Origin: Gordonia lacunae | GTDB lineage: Bacteria; Actinomycetota; Actinomycetes; Mycobacteriales; Mycobacteriaceae | Direction: 5' to 3' | DNA length: 64,000 nt | NCBI RefSeq assembly: GCF_002149015.1 | Contig: NZ_NGFO01000018.1 | Coordinates: forward strand, 46,625 to 110,624 | Part shown: piece after piece, positions 8,226 to 17,287 of the stretch | Layout of the letters: each line of letters starts with the position of its first letter | Numbering within the stretch: position 1 is the first letter of the stretch | Translations under genes and position numbers: made by a program | Notes under the pieces: model-generated | The model's database searches: none | The model's input: the letters and a program-made list of their open reading frames with translations, nothing else | Told to the model about the DNA's origin: nothing

Positions 8226-9209
8226 ATGTCGGGTGCGGTCGTCGGTGACCGCGTGGTCGTCCGGTACCGGCTGGGCGACGCCACGCCTGCCGACTGGCGG
8301 GGTGATCCCGCAGCTGCCCGATCAGATGTGACCGGCATCCTGCTCGACGACGCCGGTCCGCTGCGGATACGACGCGACGACGCGGAGTTGTCGATCCCGC
8401 TCGCTGCGGTCACGTCGGTGCGCCTGCTGTCGGCGAAACCCGTGCGTAACAGCGAGATCCGCAGTCTGGAGGGCGCTGCTGCCGCCGCCTGGCCCGGCGT
8501 CGACACCGAATGGCTCGACGGCTGGTTCCTGCGGGCCGGCCACGGATTCAGCAGACGCGCGAACTCGGCGGTGCCCCTCGGGCGCCACGCACGTCCGGAC
8601 GCATCGACCCTGCGACGCATCGGCGAGTGGTACGCCGATCGCGATCTCCCCGCGCTCCTCGCGCTGCCGGAACGACTCATCCCGCCGACCGCGGTCGTCG
8701 GGGACCCCGGGGTCGAGGTGCAGATGCTGACGGCCGACCTCGCGGCCCTCCACGCGCGCGTCGGCGAGAGAACTTCGCGCCCAGTACGGCTCGAGACCGC
8801 GCCGGACGCCGGATGGCTGCGCGCGTACAGCACCGGGCGTGCCTCTCGGCAGCCCGATGCGGCCACCGGTGTCGTGACCGCCGGGGACGGCCCGCTGACC
8901 TTCGCGACCATCGGAGACGCGACGGCGATCGGGCGGGGTTCGGTGACCGAGGCACCGGACGGACGGCGGTGGCTCGGATTGACCGCGCTGTGGACCGAGC
9001 CGAGCGCGCGTGGAAACGGGCTGTCCTCCGATGTGGTTGCGGCCCTGACGGCGTGGGGTGTCCGCCAGGGCGCCGACGCGGTCTACCTGCAGGTCGAGTC
9101 CGACAACCGAGTGGCCGGGTCGTGGTACCGCCGTCTGGGCTTCGGGTTGCACCACACCTACCGGTACCTCACGCCGGACCTGCCGGCCACGCCGGGGAGC
9201 GTCCGATGA
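8226..9209 (+). CDS. GNAT family N-acetyltransferase with N-terminal SH3-like domain
   Basis: 327-aa protein. The first 75 or so residues (VVGDRVVVRYRLGD..) form a small beta domain. The GNAT domain is at the C-terminus, with LTALWTEPSARGNGLSSDVV (acetyl-CoA loop, about residues 250-270) and VYLQVESDNRVAGSWYRRLGF. Substrate unknown; the mycobacterial counterpart between def and xthA is Rv0428c (recalled). ATG 8226 follows GGAGG with a 5-base spacer. The stop overlaps the xthA start (ATGA). Confidence 0.85.
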   Translation: MSGAVVGDRVVVRYRLGDATPADWRGDPAAARSDVTGILLDDAGPLRIRRDDAELSIPLAAVTSVRLLSAKPVRNSEIRSLEGAAAAAWPGVDTEWLDGWFLRAGHGFSRRANSAVPLGRHARPDASTLRRIGEWYADRDLPALLALPERLIPPTAVVGDPGVEVQMLTADLAALHARVGERTSRPVRLETAPDAGWLRAYSTGRASRQPDAATGVVTAGDGPLTFATIGDATAIGRGSVTEAPDGRRWLGLTALWTEPSARGNGLSSDVVAALTAWGVRQGADAVYLQVESDNRVAGSWYRRLGFGLHHTYRYLTPDLPATPGSVR

Positions 9210-9994
9210 GAATCGCCACGTGGAACGTGAACTCGATACGCGCCCGGTCGGAGTCCGTCGTCGCCTGGGCGGAGGGCGCGGATGTCGACGTACTGGCCTT
9301 ACAGGAGACCAAATGTCACGACGACGCGTTCCCGCTGATGAGCTTCCTCGCCGCCGGGTACGACGTCGCGCATGTCGGGCAGGGCGCCTACAACGGGGTC
9401 GCGATCGCTTCGCGGGTCGGGCTCGACGACGTCGAGATCGCCTTCGACGGGGTGCCGACGCATCCGGTCGACGGTCAGCCGATCCGGGAGGCGCGCTCGA
9501 TCTCCGCACGCTGCAACGGCGTCCGCGTCTGGAGTCTGTACGTGCCCAACGGCCGGACCCCCGATGACCCGCATTACACCTACAAACTCGCGTGGCTCGA
9601 CGCGCTGCGTGACCACATCACCCTGAGGCTCGCACACGACCCGGCCGCCGAACTGATGCTCGCCGGCGACTGGAACGTCGCGCAGACCGACGACGACGTG
9701 TGGGATCGCGAGTACTTCGACGGTCGCACACATGTCACGCCGCCCGAACGGGCAGCCGTGCAGGGATTCCTGGATGCCGGTCTCGTCGACTCGGCCCTTC
9801 CCTACGCGCCCGGGTACACCTTCTGGGACTACACCCAGCTGCGCTTCCCCCGCAACGAGGGCATGCGCATCGACTACGCCTTCTGCTCACCCGCCCTCGA
9901 CACCCGCATCATGGGAGCCCACATCGGGCGCGATGCGCGAAAGGCGAAGGGCGCCAGCGACCACGCCCCGGTGATCTTCGACGTCGCGGACTGA
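9206..9994 (+). CDS. xthA: Exodeoxyribonuclease III
   Basis: 262-aa AP endonuclease/3'-5' exonuclease for base-excision repair. Family landmarks are RIATWNVNSIRAR at the N-terminus, LALQETKC with the metal-binding Glu, VYNGVA-type AYNGVAIASR, LAGDWNVAQTDDDVWD, and the C-terminal GMRIDYAFCSPAL and ASDHAPVIFDV with the catalytic Asp-His. The 4-bp overlap with the preceding GNAT gene indicates translational coupling. Full-length and intact. Confidence 0.95.
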   Translation: MRIATWNVNSIRARSESVVAWAEGADVDVLALQETKCHDDAFPLMSFLAAGYDVAHVGQGAYNGVAIASRVGLDDVEIAFDGVPTHPVDGQPIREARSISARCNGVRVWSLYVPNGRTPDDPHYTYKLAWLDALRDHITLRLAHDPAAELMLAGDWNVAQTDDDVWDREYFDGRTHVTPPERAAVQGFLDAGLVDSALPYAPGYTFWDYTQLRFPRNEGMRIDYAFCSPALDTRIMGAHIGRDARKAKGASDHAPVIFDVAD

Positions 9995-10012
9995 CCCCGG
10001 CGCGACCCGGTG

Positions 10013-10759
10013 TCAGGCGAACGACTTCCCGACGATCCAGTACGCCTGGGATTTCACCGACTTCTTGGGCAGTCCGAACTCGCTCTTGAACAACCCCGCC
10101 ACCGCGCGGGTGTTCGTCGAATCGAGTGCGACCCAGCCGAAATGGTCTGCGGCGTCGAAAGCGGCGGATCTCACGGCCTCGACCAGCCCAGCTCCGTCCG
10201 ACCCGCGGGCGATCCAGTGGACCGTGTCCTGATCGCGGACCCGCAGCGGCAACGACTTGTCGCTCTCGTGCTGGTACTCGAACCAGATCGTCGCGCCCGC
10301 CCCGGACTCGCCGAGCGAGTCGAGCAGCGAGTTGATCGCGGGGAGCGAGGCGGTGTCGCCGGCGATCAGCCAGCCCGCGGGCGCGGGCTCGGGAATCGCG
10401 AACTTGGAGCCCATGAGAGTGGCACCGATGGTGTCCCCCACCTGTGCGTCCTGGGCCCAGCGGGCCGCGGTGCCGTCGTGGATGGCGAACTCGATGTCGA
10501 AGGTGTCCGTCGTCGGGTCGGGATCGACCAACGTGTATCCGCGCTGGTGCATCTTGCCGCCGTCGGCGAACCAGAGCCGCACCCACATGGTCGGATGCGG
10601 TGTGGTGCCGGCGAGGAGCCCGCCGCCGCGGAAGCGAAGCCGCAGATAGTGATCGGTCACCGACTCCGTCGCCACGACCGTGAAGGTGAAGTCGTCGGCG
10701 CCCAGGATCTTCATGACCGCGCCCTGCCAGCCACGGCCCTTGGTCGATACCTCGCTCAT
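10013..10759 (-). CDS. Siderophore-interacting protein, FAD-dependent ferric-siderophore reductase
   Basis: 248-aa cytoplasmic reductase of the ViuB/SIP family. The FAD-binding domain (residues 10-130) includes RGYTLVDPD, the R-x-Y-T signature. The C-terminal NAD(P)H-binding SIP domain starts near GWLIAGDTASLPAI and ends in KSQAYWIVGKSFA. It would release iron from the imported ferric siderophore by reduction. It lies 105 bp downstream of the FAAL gene on the same strand, so it is probably under the same iron-box promoter. Its position marks the left border of the siderophore locus. Confidence 0.92.
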   Translation of the reverse strand: MSEVSTKGRGWQGAVMKILGADDFTFTVVATESVTDHYLRLRFRGGGLLAGTTPHPTMWVRLWFADGGKMHQRGYTLVDPDPTTDTFDIEFAIHDGTAARWAQDAQVGDTIGATLMGSKFAIPEPAPAGWLIAGDTASLPAINSLLDSLGESGAGATIWFEYQHESDKSLPLRVRDQDTVHWIARGSDGAGLVEAVRSAAFDAADHFGWVALDSTNTRAVAGLFKSEFGLPKKSVKSQAYWIVGKSFA

Positions 10760-10864
10760 GTCTGAACCTCTCTACAGCGCCTCCCCGGCCCGATGACGGG
10801 CCGGAGAGACACTGTCATTCTCGTGACCGCCGGCATGACACGACGCACCACGGAAAAACCGGAC

Positions 10865-12514
10865 CTACTGGAAGGTGCCGTCCTCGACCATCTGGCGGGT
10901 CTCGAGGCGGCGGATCTTGCCGGATGTGGTGCGGGGCACCGAATCCGGCGCAACGAAGATCACCTCGGCGGGCATGATCCCGCATGCCGATGCGACTTCG
11001 GAGTTGACCTCGGCACGCGCCTTGTCGGGGTCGGAGCCCTTGTATTCGGCGAGGATCACCAGTCCCGGGCGGGCTGACCCCTCACCTCGTGCCATCGCCA
11101 CGACACCGCCGCGACGAACCCCGGCCACCTCGGCGGCGGCACGCTCGATCTCGATCGGGAACAGGTTGCGGCCGGCGACGATGATGACCTCCTTGGCCCG
11201 GCCGCAGATCACCAGCCGGTCATCGACCAGGTAGCCGAGGTCGCCGGTCGAGAACCATTCACCCGCGCCGAGATCGGCGTCGCCGAGGTACCCGCGCATC
11301 ATCGACGCACCGCGGATCTCCACGTGCCCGACGTTGCGACCGTCGATCACCGGGACGTCGACATTCGGTTCGACGATGCGAACCTGCATGCCGCCCAGCG
11401 GTTTACCGAGGATCGCGTACCGACGGCGAATGGGTTCGCCACCACCGGGCGGGGTCACGCTGACCTCGTCGTAGTGGGCACCTTCGCCGACCGCGGGCAT
11501 CGTGACCGCACAGGCGGATTCGGCCATGCCGTAGGCGGGTGCCGCGGCGGACGGGTCGAAGCCGAACGGTGCGGTCGCCTCGAGGAACTTGTCGAAGGCG
11601 TCGGCGTCGATGGGCTCGCCACCGCTGATCGCGACGCGCAGGTGCGACAGGTCGACGTCGCGCAGCAGTTTGCCGTAGCGGCCGAGGATGTCGTAGGCGA
11701 AGTTCGGTGCCGCGGTGACCGTGGTCTTGGTCTCCGTCAGCCACTGCATCCACTTGAAGGGCGCCGCGGCGAAGGCCGTGTTCGGCACGATGTAGGCCGA
11801 GATCCCGGTGGTCATCCCGGCGAGCAGGAACATCAGGCCCATGTCGTGGTAGAGCGGCAGCCAGCTGAAACCGGTGTCGCGGGTGCGGTGGAGACCGAGC
11901 CGGCTCACGAGTTCGATCGCGTTGGAGTAGACGGCCGAGGCGGGCAGGACCGCGGTCTTGGGGTCTCCGGTCGAGCCGGCGGTTCCCTGGAGGACGGCGA
12001 TCGTGTTGCCGTTGACATTGCGTGCGACGAAGCCGGTGGTGTCGGCGCCGAGGCCGTACTCACCTACTCGCGCGATGAGCAGCCGACCCTCGACCTTCGA
12101 GAGGAGGTCCAGCTGAGCACCGCTGCCCAGCACGGTACCGACGCCGATCGACACGAACCGCTGGTAGGTGTTCTGCGCCCACCGCTCCTCGTCCGCTCCC
12201 CGGATCGGCCCCGGCAGGATGCTGACCGGAACGCCGGCGAGCCAGGCGCCCTGGATGGCGGCGATCAGATCCACCGTGGGGTCCCCGATCAGACCGAGGG
12301 CCTGCGGCTCGTGCAGCTCGCTGTCGGCGAGCAGTTGGACGGCGATCTGCTCCGCACGGGCGTGGACCTCACGCCAGGGGGTCGTCACCCACTCGCCGGT
12401 GTCGGAGTCCAGGACGGACAGACTCGTGTCCCCCGCAAGCATCGCCTCGCGAACGGTGGCCGCCAACGCATTGGTCGAGCCCGATTCTTCCAGGATCACG
12501 CTGTTCTGCGACAT
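10865..12514 (-). CDS. Fatty-acyl-AMP ligase, MbtM/FadD33-like
   Basis: 549-aa ANL-superfamily adenylating enzyme. The P-loop is LQGTAGSTGDPKTAVL; later come SWLPLYHDMGLMF and the GYLGDADLGAGEWFSTGDLGYLVD hinge region (split here: GEWFSTGDLGYL, VICGRAKEVIIVAGRN), and the C-terminal SGKIRR. HDMGL is typical of fatty-acyl-AMP ligases that load a carrier protein rather than CoA. In the context of an ACP, an acyl-ACP dehydrogenase and an N-acyltransferase, it should activate the lipid chain of the siderophore. The ATG at 12514 is used; a longer frame upstream crosses the promoter boxes and is rejected. Confidence 0.88.
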   Translation of the reverse strand: MSQNSVILEESGSTNALAATVREAMLAGDTSLSVLDSDTGEWVTTPWREVHARAEQIAVQLLADSELHEPQALGLIGDPTVDLIAAIQGAWLAGVPVSILPGPIRGADEERWAQNTYQRFVSIGVGTVLGSGAQLDLLSKVEGRLLIARVGEYGLGADTTGFVARNVNGNTIAVLQGTAGSTGDPKTAVLPASAVYSNAIELVSRLGLHRTRDTGFSWLPLYHDMGLMFLLAGMTTGISAYIVPNTAFAAAPFKWMQWLTETKTTVTAAPNFAYDILGRYGKLLRDVDLSHLRVAISGGEPIDADAFDKFLEATAPFGFDPSAAAPAYGMAESACAVTMPAVGEGAHYDEVSVTPPGGGEPIRRRYAILGKPLGGMQVRIVEPNVDVPVIDGRNVGHVEIRGASMMRGYLGDADLGAGEWFSTGDLGYLVDDRLVICGRAKEVIIVAGRNLFPIEIERAAAEVAGVRRGGVVAMARGEGSARPGLVILAEYKGSDPDKARAEVNSEVASACGIMPAEVIFVAPDSVPRTTSGKIRRLETRQMVEDGTFQ

Positions 12515-12649
12515 TCTCGTTTCCCGTTCTCGCCAGCTCGTGGCGTCGGTCGTGTGATCGTCTTCCGGTCGTGTCAGCGACCGAGTGGTCCTACCGCGTG
12601 TCGTCGCCGACCATCGGCCATTGGCGAACTGACCGTCCGCTTCCTTTGG

Positions 12650-12668
12650 GTAGGGTAGCCTAATCTTT
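12650..12668. promoter_or_regulatory. IdeR-like iron box 1
   Basis: GTAGGGTAGCCTAATCTTT matches TWAGGTWAGSCTWACCTWA at 15 of 19 positions by hand count. It lies about 135 bp upstream of the FAAL start and would place that operon under Fe2+-dependent repression. Confidence 0.75.
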
Positions 12669-12736
12669 CTGGGACACAAGACCCAGATCCTGTCGGCGCG
12701 CAGCGTGATTCACATCATCCGATGAGACGTTCGAGC

Positions 12737-12755
12737 CGAACTTAGGCTAACCTAA
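12737..12755. promoter_or_regulatory. IdeR-like iron box 2
   Basis: CGAACTTAGGCTAACCTAA matches the consensus at 15 of 19 positions, with a perfect right half (GGCTAACCTAA). It lies about 135 bp upstream of the NRPS ATG. Strongest single half-site in the spacer. Confidence 0.8.
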
Positions 12756-12808
12756 TTCGCGTCGGCTCGTGGGGCTCTCGCCGGCATGCCCAGGGATTGG
12801 GCAGAGCG

Positions 12809-12827
12809 GTTAGTTAGTATAACCTAC
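12809..12827. promoter_or_regulatory. IdeR-like iron box 3
   Basis: GTTAGTTAGTATAACCTAC matches at 13 of 19 positions and also contains GGTTA/TAACC inverted arms. It lies about 65 bp upstream of the NRPS ATG at 12891, where an operator overlapping the promoter would be expected. Confidence 0.6.
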
Positions 12828-12890
12828 CCTAAATGCGGGTTCCCCAGCCTGAGTAACCATGTCACCGAACTGCGAGAGGCACGCCGGCTG

Positions 12891-15800
12891 ATGGCCACGA
12901 ATTCCCAGACCACGGACCTTGCCACCCCGGCCGACATCGTCGCCGAGGTGGCCGCGGCCCTAGGCCTGACGCCCGAGTCGATCGACCCGGAGCAGGATCT
13001 CATCGCCCAGGGACTCGATTCACTGCGGATGATGCGACTGGCCGGCACCTGGCGCAAACGCGGCATCGACATCGACTTCGCCCGACTCGCGGCACAACCG
13101 ACCATCACCGCCTGGGCAGCACTTCTTCGCACGCCTGCCGATCGCGCCGGAAACGACCCGACCACGCCCGGCAGCCACGAGTCGGCGTCCGGCGCGGCCA
13201 GGACAACCGACATCCGCGGCGAGGTGGGTGCGGCGCTCGGTGTCTCCCCGGAGTCGCTCGACCCCGACCAGGATCTCATCGCCCAGGGACTCGACTCACT
13301 GCGGATGATGCGACTGGCCGGCACCTGGCGCAAACGCGGCATCGACATCGACTTCGCCCGACTCGCGGCACAACCGACCATCACCGCCTGGGCAGCACTG
13401 CTGGGTGGCGCATCGGCACCGGTCGCCGACGACGAGACCGCGGCGCCGGCGTCCCCCACGACCGCCGGACCGTTCCCCCTCGCTCCGATGCAGCACGCCT
13501 ACTGGATCGGGCGATCGGACAGTCACGCCTTCGGCAACGTCGCGGCACACCTCTACATCGAATTCGACGGTTCCGACGTCGATCCCGAACGCTTCGCCTC
13601 GGCCATGGCCGCACTGATGGAGCGTCACCCGATGCTGCGCGTCCGCGTGCTTCCCGACGGCACCCAGGAGATCGGCCCGGCGCACCCGGACGCCATTGCC
13701 GTGCACGACCTCCGGAGCCACTCGGCGGAGATGGTCGAGCAGATCCTGGCCGCGAAGCGCACCGACGGCACGCACCGCGCGCTGCCGGTCGACGAGGGAG
13801 CGGTCATCCGCGCCGAACTGAGTCTGCTGCCGGGGAATTCGACCCGTGTCCACCTCGACGTCGACATGATCGCCGCGGACGCGATGAGCTACCGCGTCCT
13901 GGTCGACGATTTCGCACGCCTGTACCGCGGTGAGACCCTGCCCGGGCTCGGCGTCACCTTCGCGACGATCACCGCGGATCGCACGTCCCGCGAGATCCTC
14001 GACGACGACGTGATCTGGTGGCGCGAGCGCATTCCCACGCTCCCCGGACCACCCGAACTCCCGCTCGACGAGCGCGCGGCGCGCGGTGAGGTCGAGCCGC
14101 ACAGCGTCCGCCTGCACCATTCGGTGTCCGCCTCGGACTGGAAGCGGCTCGAGGAGCACGCACACCGACGCGGGGTCACCCCGGCGGCAGCAGTCGCCGC
14201 GGTGTTCGCCGAGGCCGTCGGGACACATTCGGCCACACCGCGTTTCCTGCTCACCGTGCCTCTGTTCGACCGACCCCAGGTACACCCGGACGTCGAGCGT
14301 GTGGTGGGCGACTTCACCTCGTCGATCCTCGTCGGCGTCGACCTGAGCGAGCCGGCCACTCTCGCCGAGCGAGCACGGTCGATGCGGTCGTCGATGCACG
14401 AGGCCGCCGCGCACGGTTCGATGAGCGGCCTGGATGTACTGCGCGAGCTGGGTCGCCACCGTGGCGAGCCCGTTGTCTCCCCGATCGTGTTCACCAGCGC
14501 ACTGGGACTGGGAGACCTGTTCTCCCAGCAGGCGACCGACGTGCTGGGCGATCCGTCCTGGATCGTGTCGCAGGGGCCGCAGGTTCTTCTCGACGCCCAG
14601 GTGACCGAGGTGGCCGGCGGCCTCCTCCTCAACTGGGACGTCCGCGCCTCCGATCTCCGACTCACCACTGCGCGTTCGATGTTCGACCACTACGTCCGCC
14701 TACTCGGACTCCTCGTCGACGGCGACTGGGATGTGCCCGCACCGTCTGCGATCAGCGTGGAGGTCCGCGCGCAGCGACTCTCGGTGGAGAGCCCACTGCC
14801 GGTCACCGACACCTTCGACGGAACCCTGCACGGCACCTTCTTCACCCGGGCCGGCGAGAACGGTGACGCGCCGGCCGTCGTGTCCGACGCACGCACCTGG
14901 ACCCACACCGAGCTCGCCGGGGAAGCCCGACGTGTCGCGGGAGCGCTTGTCGCGGCTGGTGTCGCGCCCGGCGACACGGTGGTCATCCATCTGCCCAAGG
15001 GCGGGGACCAGGTCGTCGCGGCGCTCGGAGTTCTCGCCGCCGGCGCCGCCTACGTCCCGATCGCCCCCACGCAGCCCCGGGCCCGCCGCGAACGGATCCT
15101 CGAGGTCGCCACTCCCGCCGCGATTCTCACCTCCGACCCCGCGGCCTGGGACTCCACCGGCAGCACCGTGCTCGCGCTGGACGACGCCCGACGCGCCGAG
15201 CCGATCGAGCCGATCGCGGCGACCACCGACGACCTCGCATACGTGCTGTTCACCTCCGGCTCGACCGGACTGCCCAAAGGCGTGCAGGTTCCGCATCGCG
15301 CCGCGGTCGCGACCATCACCGACCTCGTCGACCGGTACGCGATCGGAGCGGGCGACCGCAGCCTGCAGGTGTCGTCGCTGGAATTCGATCTCTCCGTCTT
15401 TGACATCTTCGGCCTGCTGGCCGTAGGCGGCGCGGTCGTCGTGCCGGGCGACGACGAGCAGACCAAGGTCGACGACTGGGCACGCCTGCTCACCCAACAC
15501 TCGGTGAGTGTGCTCAACTGCGTCCCATCGATCCTCGGCATGCTCCTCGACCTCGCGCCCCTGCCACCGTCGCTGCGGATGATCATCATGGGCGGCGACA
15601 AGGTCGATGTGTCACTGCTCGAACGTGTCGCAGCGCAACTCCCGGAGTGTCGCGTCGCCGGTCTCGGCGGGACAACCGAGACGGCCATCCACTCCACCAT
15701 CTGCGACGCCGACGCCGTCCCGGCCGGAATGGCATTCGTGCCGTATGGAATCCCGTTGCGCGGCGTCCGCTGCCGAGTCGTCGACGACGCCGGACGCGAC

Positions 15801-16616
15801 CGTCCCGATCTCGTACCGGGAGAACTGTGGATCGGCGGGGCCGGGGTCGCCGACGGGTACCGGGGCGATCCGGACCGCACGGCCGACCGCTTCGTCGAGC
15901 ACGAGGGTCAACGCTGGTATCGAACCGGCGATCTCGCGCGCTACCTGCCCGGCGGTTTCCTTGACTTCCTCGGTCGCGCCGACCACATGGTCAAGATCCG
16001 CGGATATCGCGTCGAACTCGGCGAGGTCGAGGCCGGCCTCCTGGGCCTGGACGGGGTCGGCTCGGCGGTCGCGTGGTCCGACGGCCGGGACCTACGCGCG
16101 GCGGTCGTGCTCACCGCCGGGGCGACCGATGACGACGCCGGCCTGCGCGCCCGGTTGTCCGACACCCTGCCACCGCACATGGTCCCGCGTTCCGTCGCGG
16201 TCCTGGACCGGTTCCCGTTGACGCCCAACGGCAAACACGACCGTAAGGCCATCGCCGCCGGCACGGACACCGGCGACGACCCGGTCGAGGCCGTCGCGCC
16301 GCGCGGTCCGGTCGAAGAGGCCCTCGCGATGATCTTCGGCGAGGTCCTGCCGGCGCCACCGGCGAGCGTCACCGAGGACTTCATCTCGCTCGGCGGCGAT
16401 TCCGTCCAGGCCACCCGGGTGGTCGCGCTGTCGCGACAGTGGCTCGACGCACCCGGACTCTCGGTCGCCGACATCTTCACCCAGCGGACCATCGCGGGTC
16501 TCGCCCGGCGACTGACCGAACTGGGCGGGGAACGCGCGTCCTTCGTGGCGCAGACCTTCCTCGAGGTCATGCACCTCACCGACGAACAGGTGGAGGCCGA
16601 GATCGCGCGCAGCTGA
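12891..16616 (+). CDS. NRPS: carrier-carrier-cyclization-adenylation-carrier (MbtB-like)
   Basis: 1241-aa siderophore synthetase. Domains: carrier T1 (Ser44 in GLDSL), carrier T2 (Ser136), heterocyclization domain from about 195 ([13 protein letters not shown]) with the Cy motif D325-x4-D330-x2-S333, adenylation domain about 645-1120 ([34 protein letters not shown]), and carrier T3 (LGGDSVQ, Ser1171). There is no thioesterase. The order equals MbtB plus one extra aryl carrier. A hand-read specificity code of D-L-F-N-I-G-L-I-H lies between known Thr and Cys codes, so Ser, Thr or Cys is activated. Product: salicyl-oxazoline or -thiazoline thioester on T3. ATG 12891 keeps the iron box outside the gene; GAGAGG lies 11 bases upstream. 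Confidence 0.93.
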   Translation: MATNSQTTDLATPADIVAEVAAALGLTPESIDPEQDLIAQGLDSLRMMRLAGTWRKRGIDIDFARLAAQPTITAWAALLRTPADRAGNDPTTPGSHESASGAARTTDIRGEVGAALGVSPESLDPDQDLIAQGLDSLRMMRLAGTWRKRGIDIDFARLAAQPTITAWAALLGGASAPVADDETAAPASPTTAGPFPLAPMQHAYWIGRSDSHAFGNVAAHLYIEFDGSDVDPERFASAMAALMERHPMLRVRVLPDGTQEIGPAHPDAIAVHDLRSHSAEMVEQILAAKRTDGTHRALPVDEGAVIRAELSLLPGNSTRVHLDVDMIAADAMSYRVLVDDFARLYRGETLPGLGVTFATITADRTSREILDDDVIWWRERIPTLPGPPELPLDERAARGEVEPHSVRLHHSVSASDWKRLEEHAHRRGVTPAAAVAAVFAEAVGTHSATPRFLLTVPLFDRPQVHPDVERVVGDFTSSILVGVDLSEPATLAERARSMRSSMHEAAAHGSMSGLDVLRELGRHRGEPVVSPIVFTSALGLGDLFSQQATDVLGDPSWIVSQGPQVLLDAQVTEVAGGLLLNWDVRASDLRLTTARSMFDHYVRLLGLLVDGDWDVPAPSAISVEVRAQRLSVESPLPVTDTFDGTLHGTFFTRAGENGDAPAVVSDARTWTHTELAGEARRVAGALVAAGVAPGDTVVIHLPKGGDQVVAALGVLAAGAAYVPIAPTQPRARRERILEVATPAAILTSDPAAWDSTGSTVLALDDARRAEPIEPIAATTDDLAYVLFTSGSTGLPKGVQVPHRAAVATITDLVDRYAIGAGDRSLQVSSLEFDLSVFDIFGLLAVGGAVVVPGDDEQTKVDDWARLLTQHSVSVLNCVPSILGMLLDLAPLPPSLRMIIMGGDKVDVSLLERVAAQLPECRVAGLGGTTETAIHSTICDADAVPAGMAFVPYGIPLRGVRCRVVDDAGRDRPDLVPGELWIGGAGVADGYRGDPDRTADRFVEHEGQRWYRTGDLARYLPGGFLDFLGRADHMVKIRGYRVELGEVEAGLLGLDGVGSAVAWSDGRDLRAAVVLTAGATDDDAGLRARLSDTLPPHMVPRSVAVLDRFPLTPNGKHDRKAIAAGTDTGDDPVEAVAPRGPVEEALAMIFGEVLPAPPASVTEDFISLGGDSVQATRVVALSRQWLDAPGLSVADIFTQRTIAGLARRLTELGGERASFVAQTFLEVMHLTDEQVEAEIARS
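12993..13399 (+). repeat. Near-identical 131-bp duplication within tandem carrier domains
   Basis: Bases 12993-13123 and 13269-13399 are identical except for one silent C/T change, by direct comparison, with a 276-bp period (92 codons). The flanking parts of the two carrier domains differ clearly in protein sequence ([15 protein letters not shown] versus [15 protein letters not shown]). A conserved block inside diverged flanks suggests gene conversion rather than a fresh whole-domain duplication. Confidence 0.9.
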
Positions 16617-16674
16617 CCGCATCCGGCACATCCTCCGGCGACATAGGCAGACCACCTCCCAGAGCAAAGGCATC

Positions 16675-17283
16675 ATGACCATTTCCTCCGCACCGACCTA
16701 CGACCTGAACTCGGTCGACCTCGACGACGTGTCGCACGCCGCGACCGTGCACGGATGGCTCACCCATCCCAAGGCCAAGTACTGGGACATGCTCGACAGC
16801 TCGGTCGCCGACGTGGAGAAGATGATTCGCGATTCGGCCGAGGCCACGGCCGGCACCCCGTACGGAATGCGCCTGGGCTATCACGACGGGCACCCGCAGT
16901 TCCTGTTCGAACTCTACGACCCGGCCACCAGTGAACTCGCCGACCCGGCCAGCGGTTACGTGCCCGCCGACGGCGACATCGGCATGCATCTGCTGGTCGC
17001 GCACGCCGAACAGTCCCTGCCCGGATTCACCGGTGCGGTGATGCTGCACATCATGCGTACCGCGATCCTCGAGGTCGGTGCCGCCCGCGTCGTCGTCGAG
17101 CCGGACGTCCGGAACAAGGCCGTGCACCGCCTGAACGCGAGCGTGGGATTCCGGGTCGACGGTGACTACCCCGTCGGGAACAAGACCGCGCACCTGAGTT
17201 ACTGCACCCGAGCCGATTTCCTCGAGGTGACCGACAACGGCAGGTCTGTCGGGCCCGTCGAGGTCACGGATCTGGGAGCGTAG
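16675..17283 (+). CDS. Siderophore N-acyltransferase, MbtK/IucB-type GNAT
   Basis: 202-aa acyltransferase. The siderophore GNAT signature is visible: [13 protein letters not shown] (residues 24-36), [10 protein letters not shown] (about 101-110) and [18 protein letters not shown] with SVGF (about 140-155). The family transfers an acyl group to the N-hydroxylated side chain amine of lysine, ornithine or cadaverine. MbtK takes long acyl chains from an ACP, and a matching ACP, FAAL and dehydrogenase are in this locus. It starts 58 bp after the NRPS and ends 4 bp before the IucA/IucC gene. Confidence 0.9.
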   Translation: MTISSAPTYDLNSVDLDDVSHAATVHGWLTHPKAKYWDMLDSSVADVEKMIRDSAEATAGTPYGMRLGYHDGHPQFLFELYDPATSELADPASGYVPADGDIGMHLLVAHAEQSLPGFTGAVMLHIMRTAILEVGAARVVVEPDVRNKAVHRLNASVGFRVDGDYPVGNKTAHLSYCTRADFLEVTDNGRSVGPVEVTDLGA

Positions 17284-17287
17284 ATCG

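Larger units (their letters stand above)
12515..12890. promoter_or_regulatory. Divergent iron-regulated promoter region of the siderophore locus
   Basis: 376-bp non-coding spacer between the FAAL gene (minus) and the NRPS gene (plus). It holds three IdeR/DtxR-like boxes, listed separately. The first (12650-12668) is best placed for the FAAL-SIP operon, the other two for the NRPS operon. No other gene is evident. A reading frame that would start the NRPS at 12786 runs through the third box and is therefore unlikely to be translated. Confidence 0.8.

Noticed and set aside
7280..8911. 543-aa minus-strand frame across the lipase, def and GNAT genes
   Set aside because: It spans three well-defined plus-strand genes and their spacers, so it is a high-GC artefact.
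12786..12890. Upstream extension of the NRPS frame (35 extra residues)
   Set aside because: It would place iron box 3 inside the coding region, and the added peptide has no family similarity. ATG 12891 is better.
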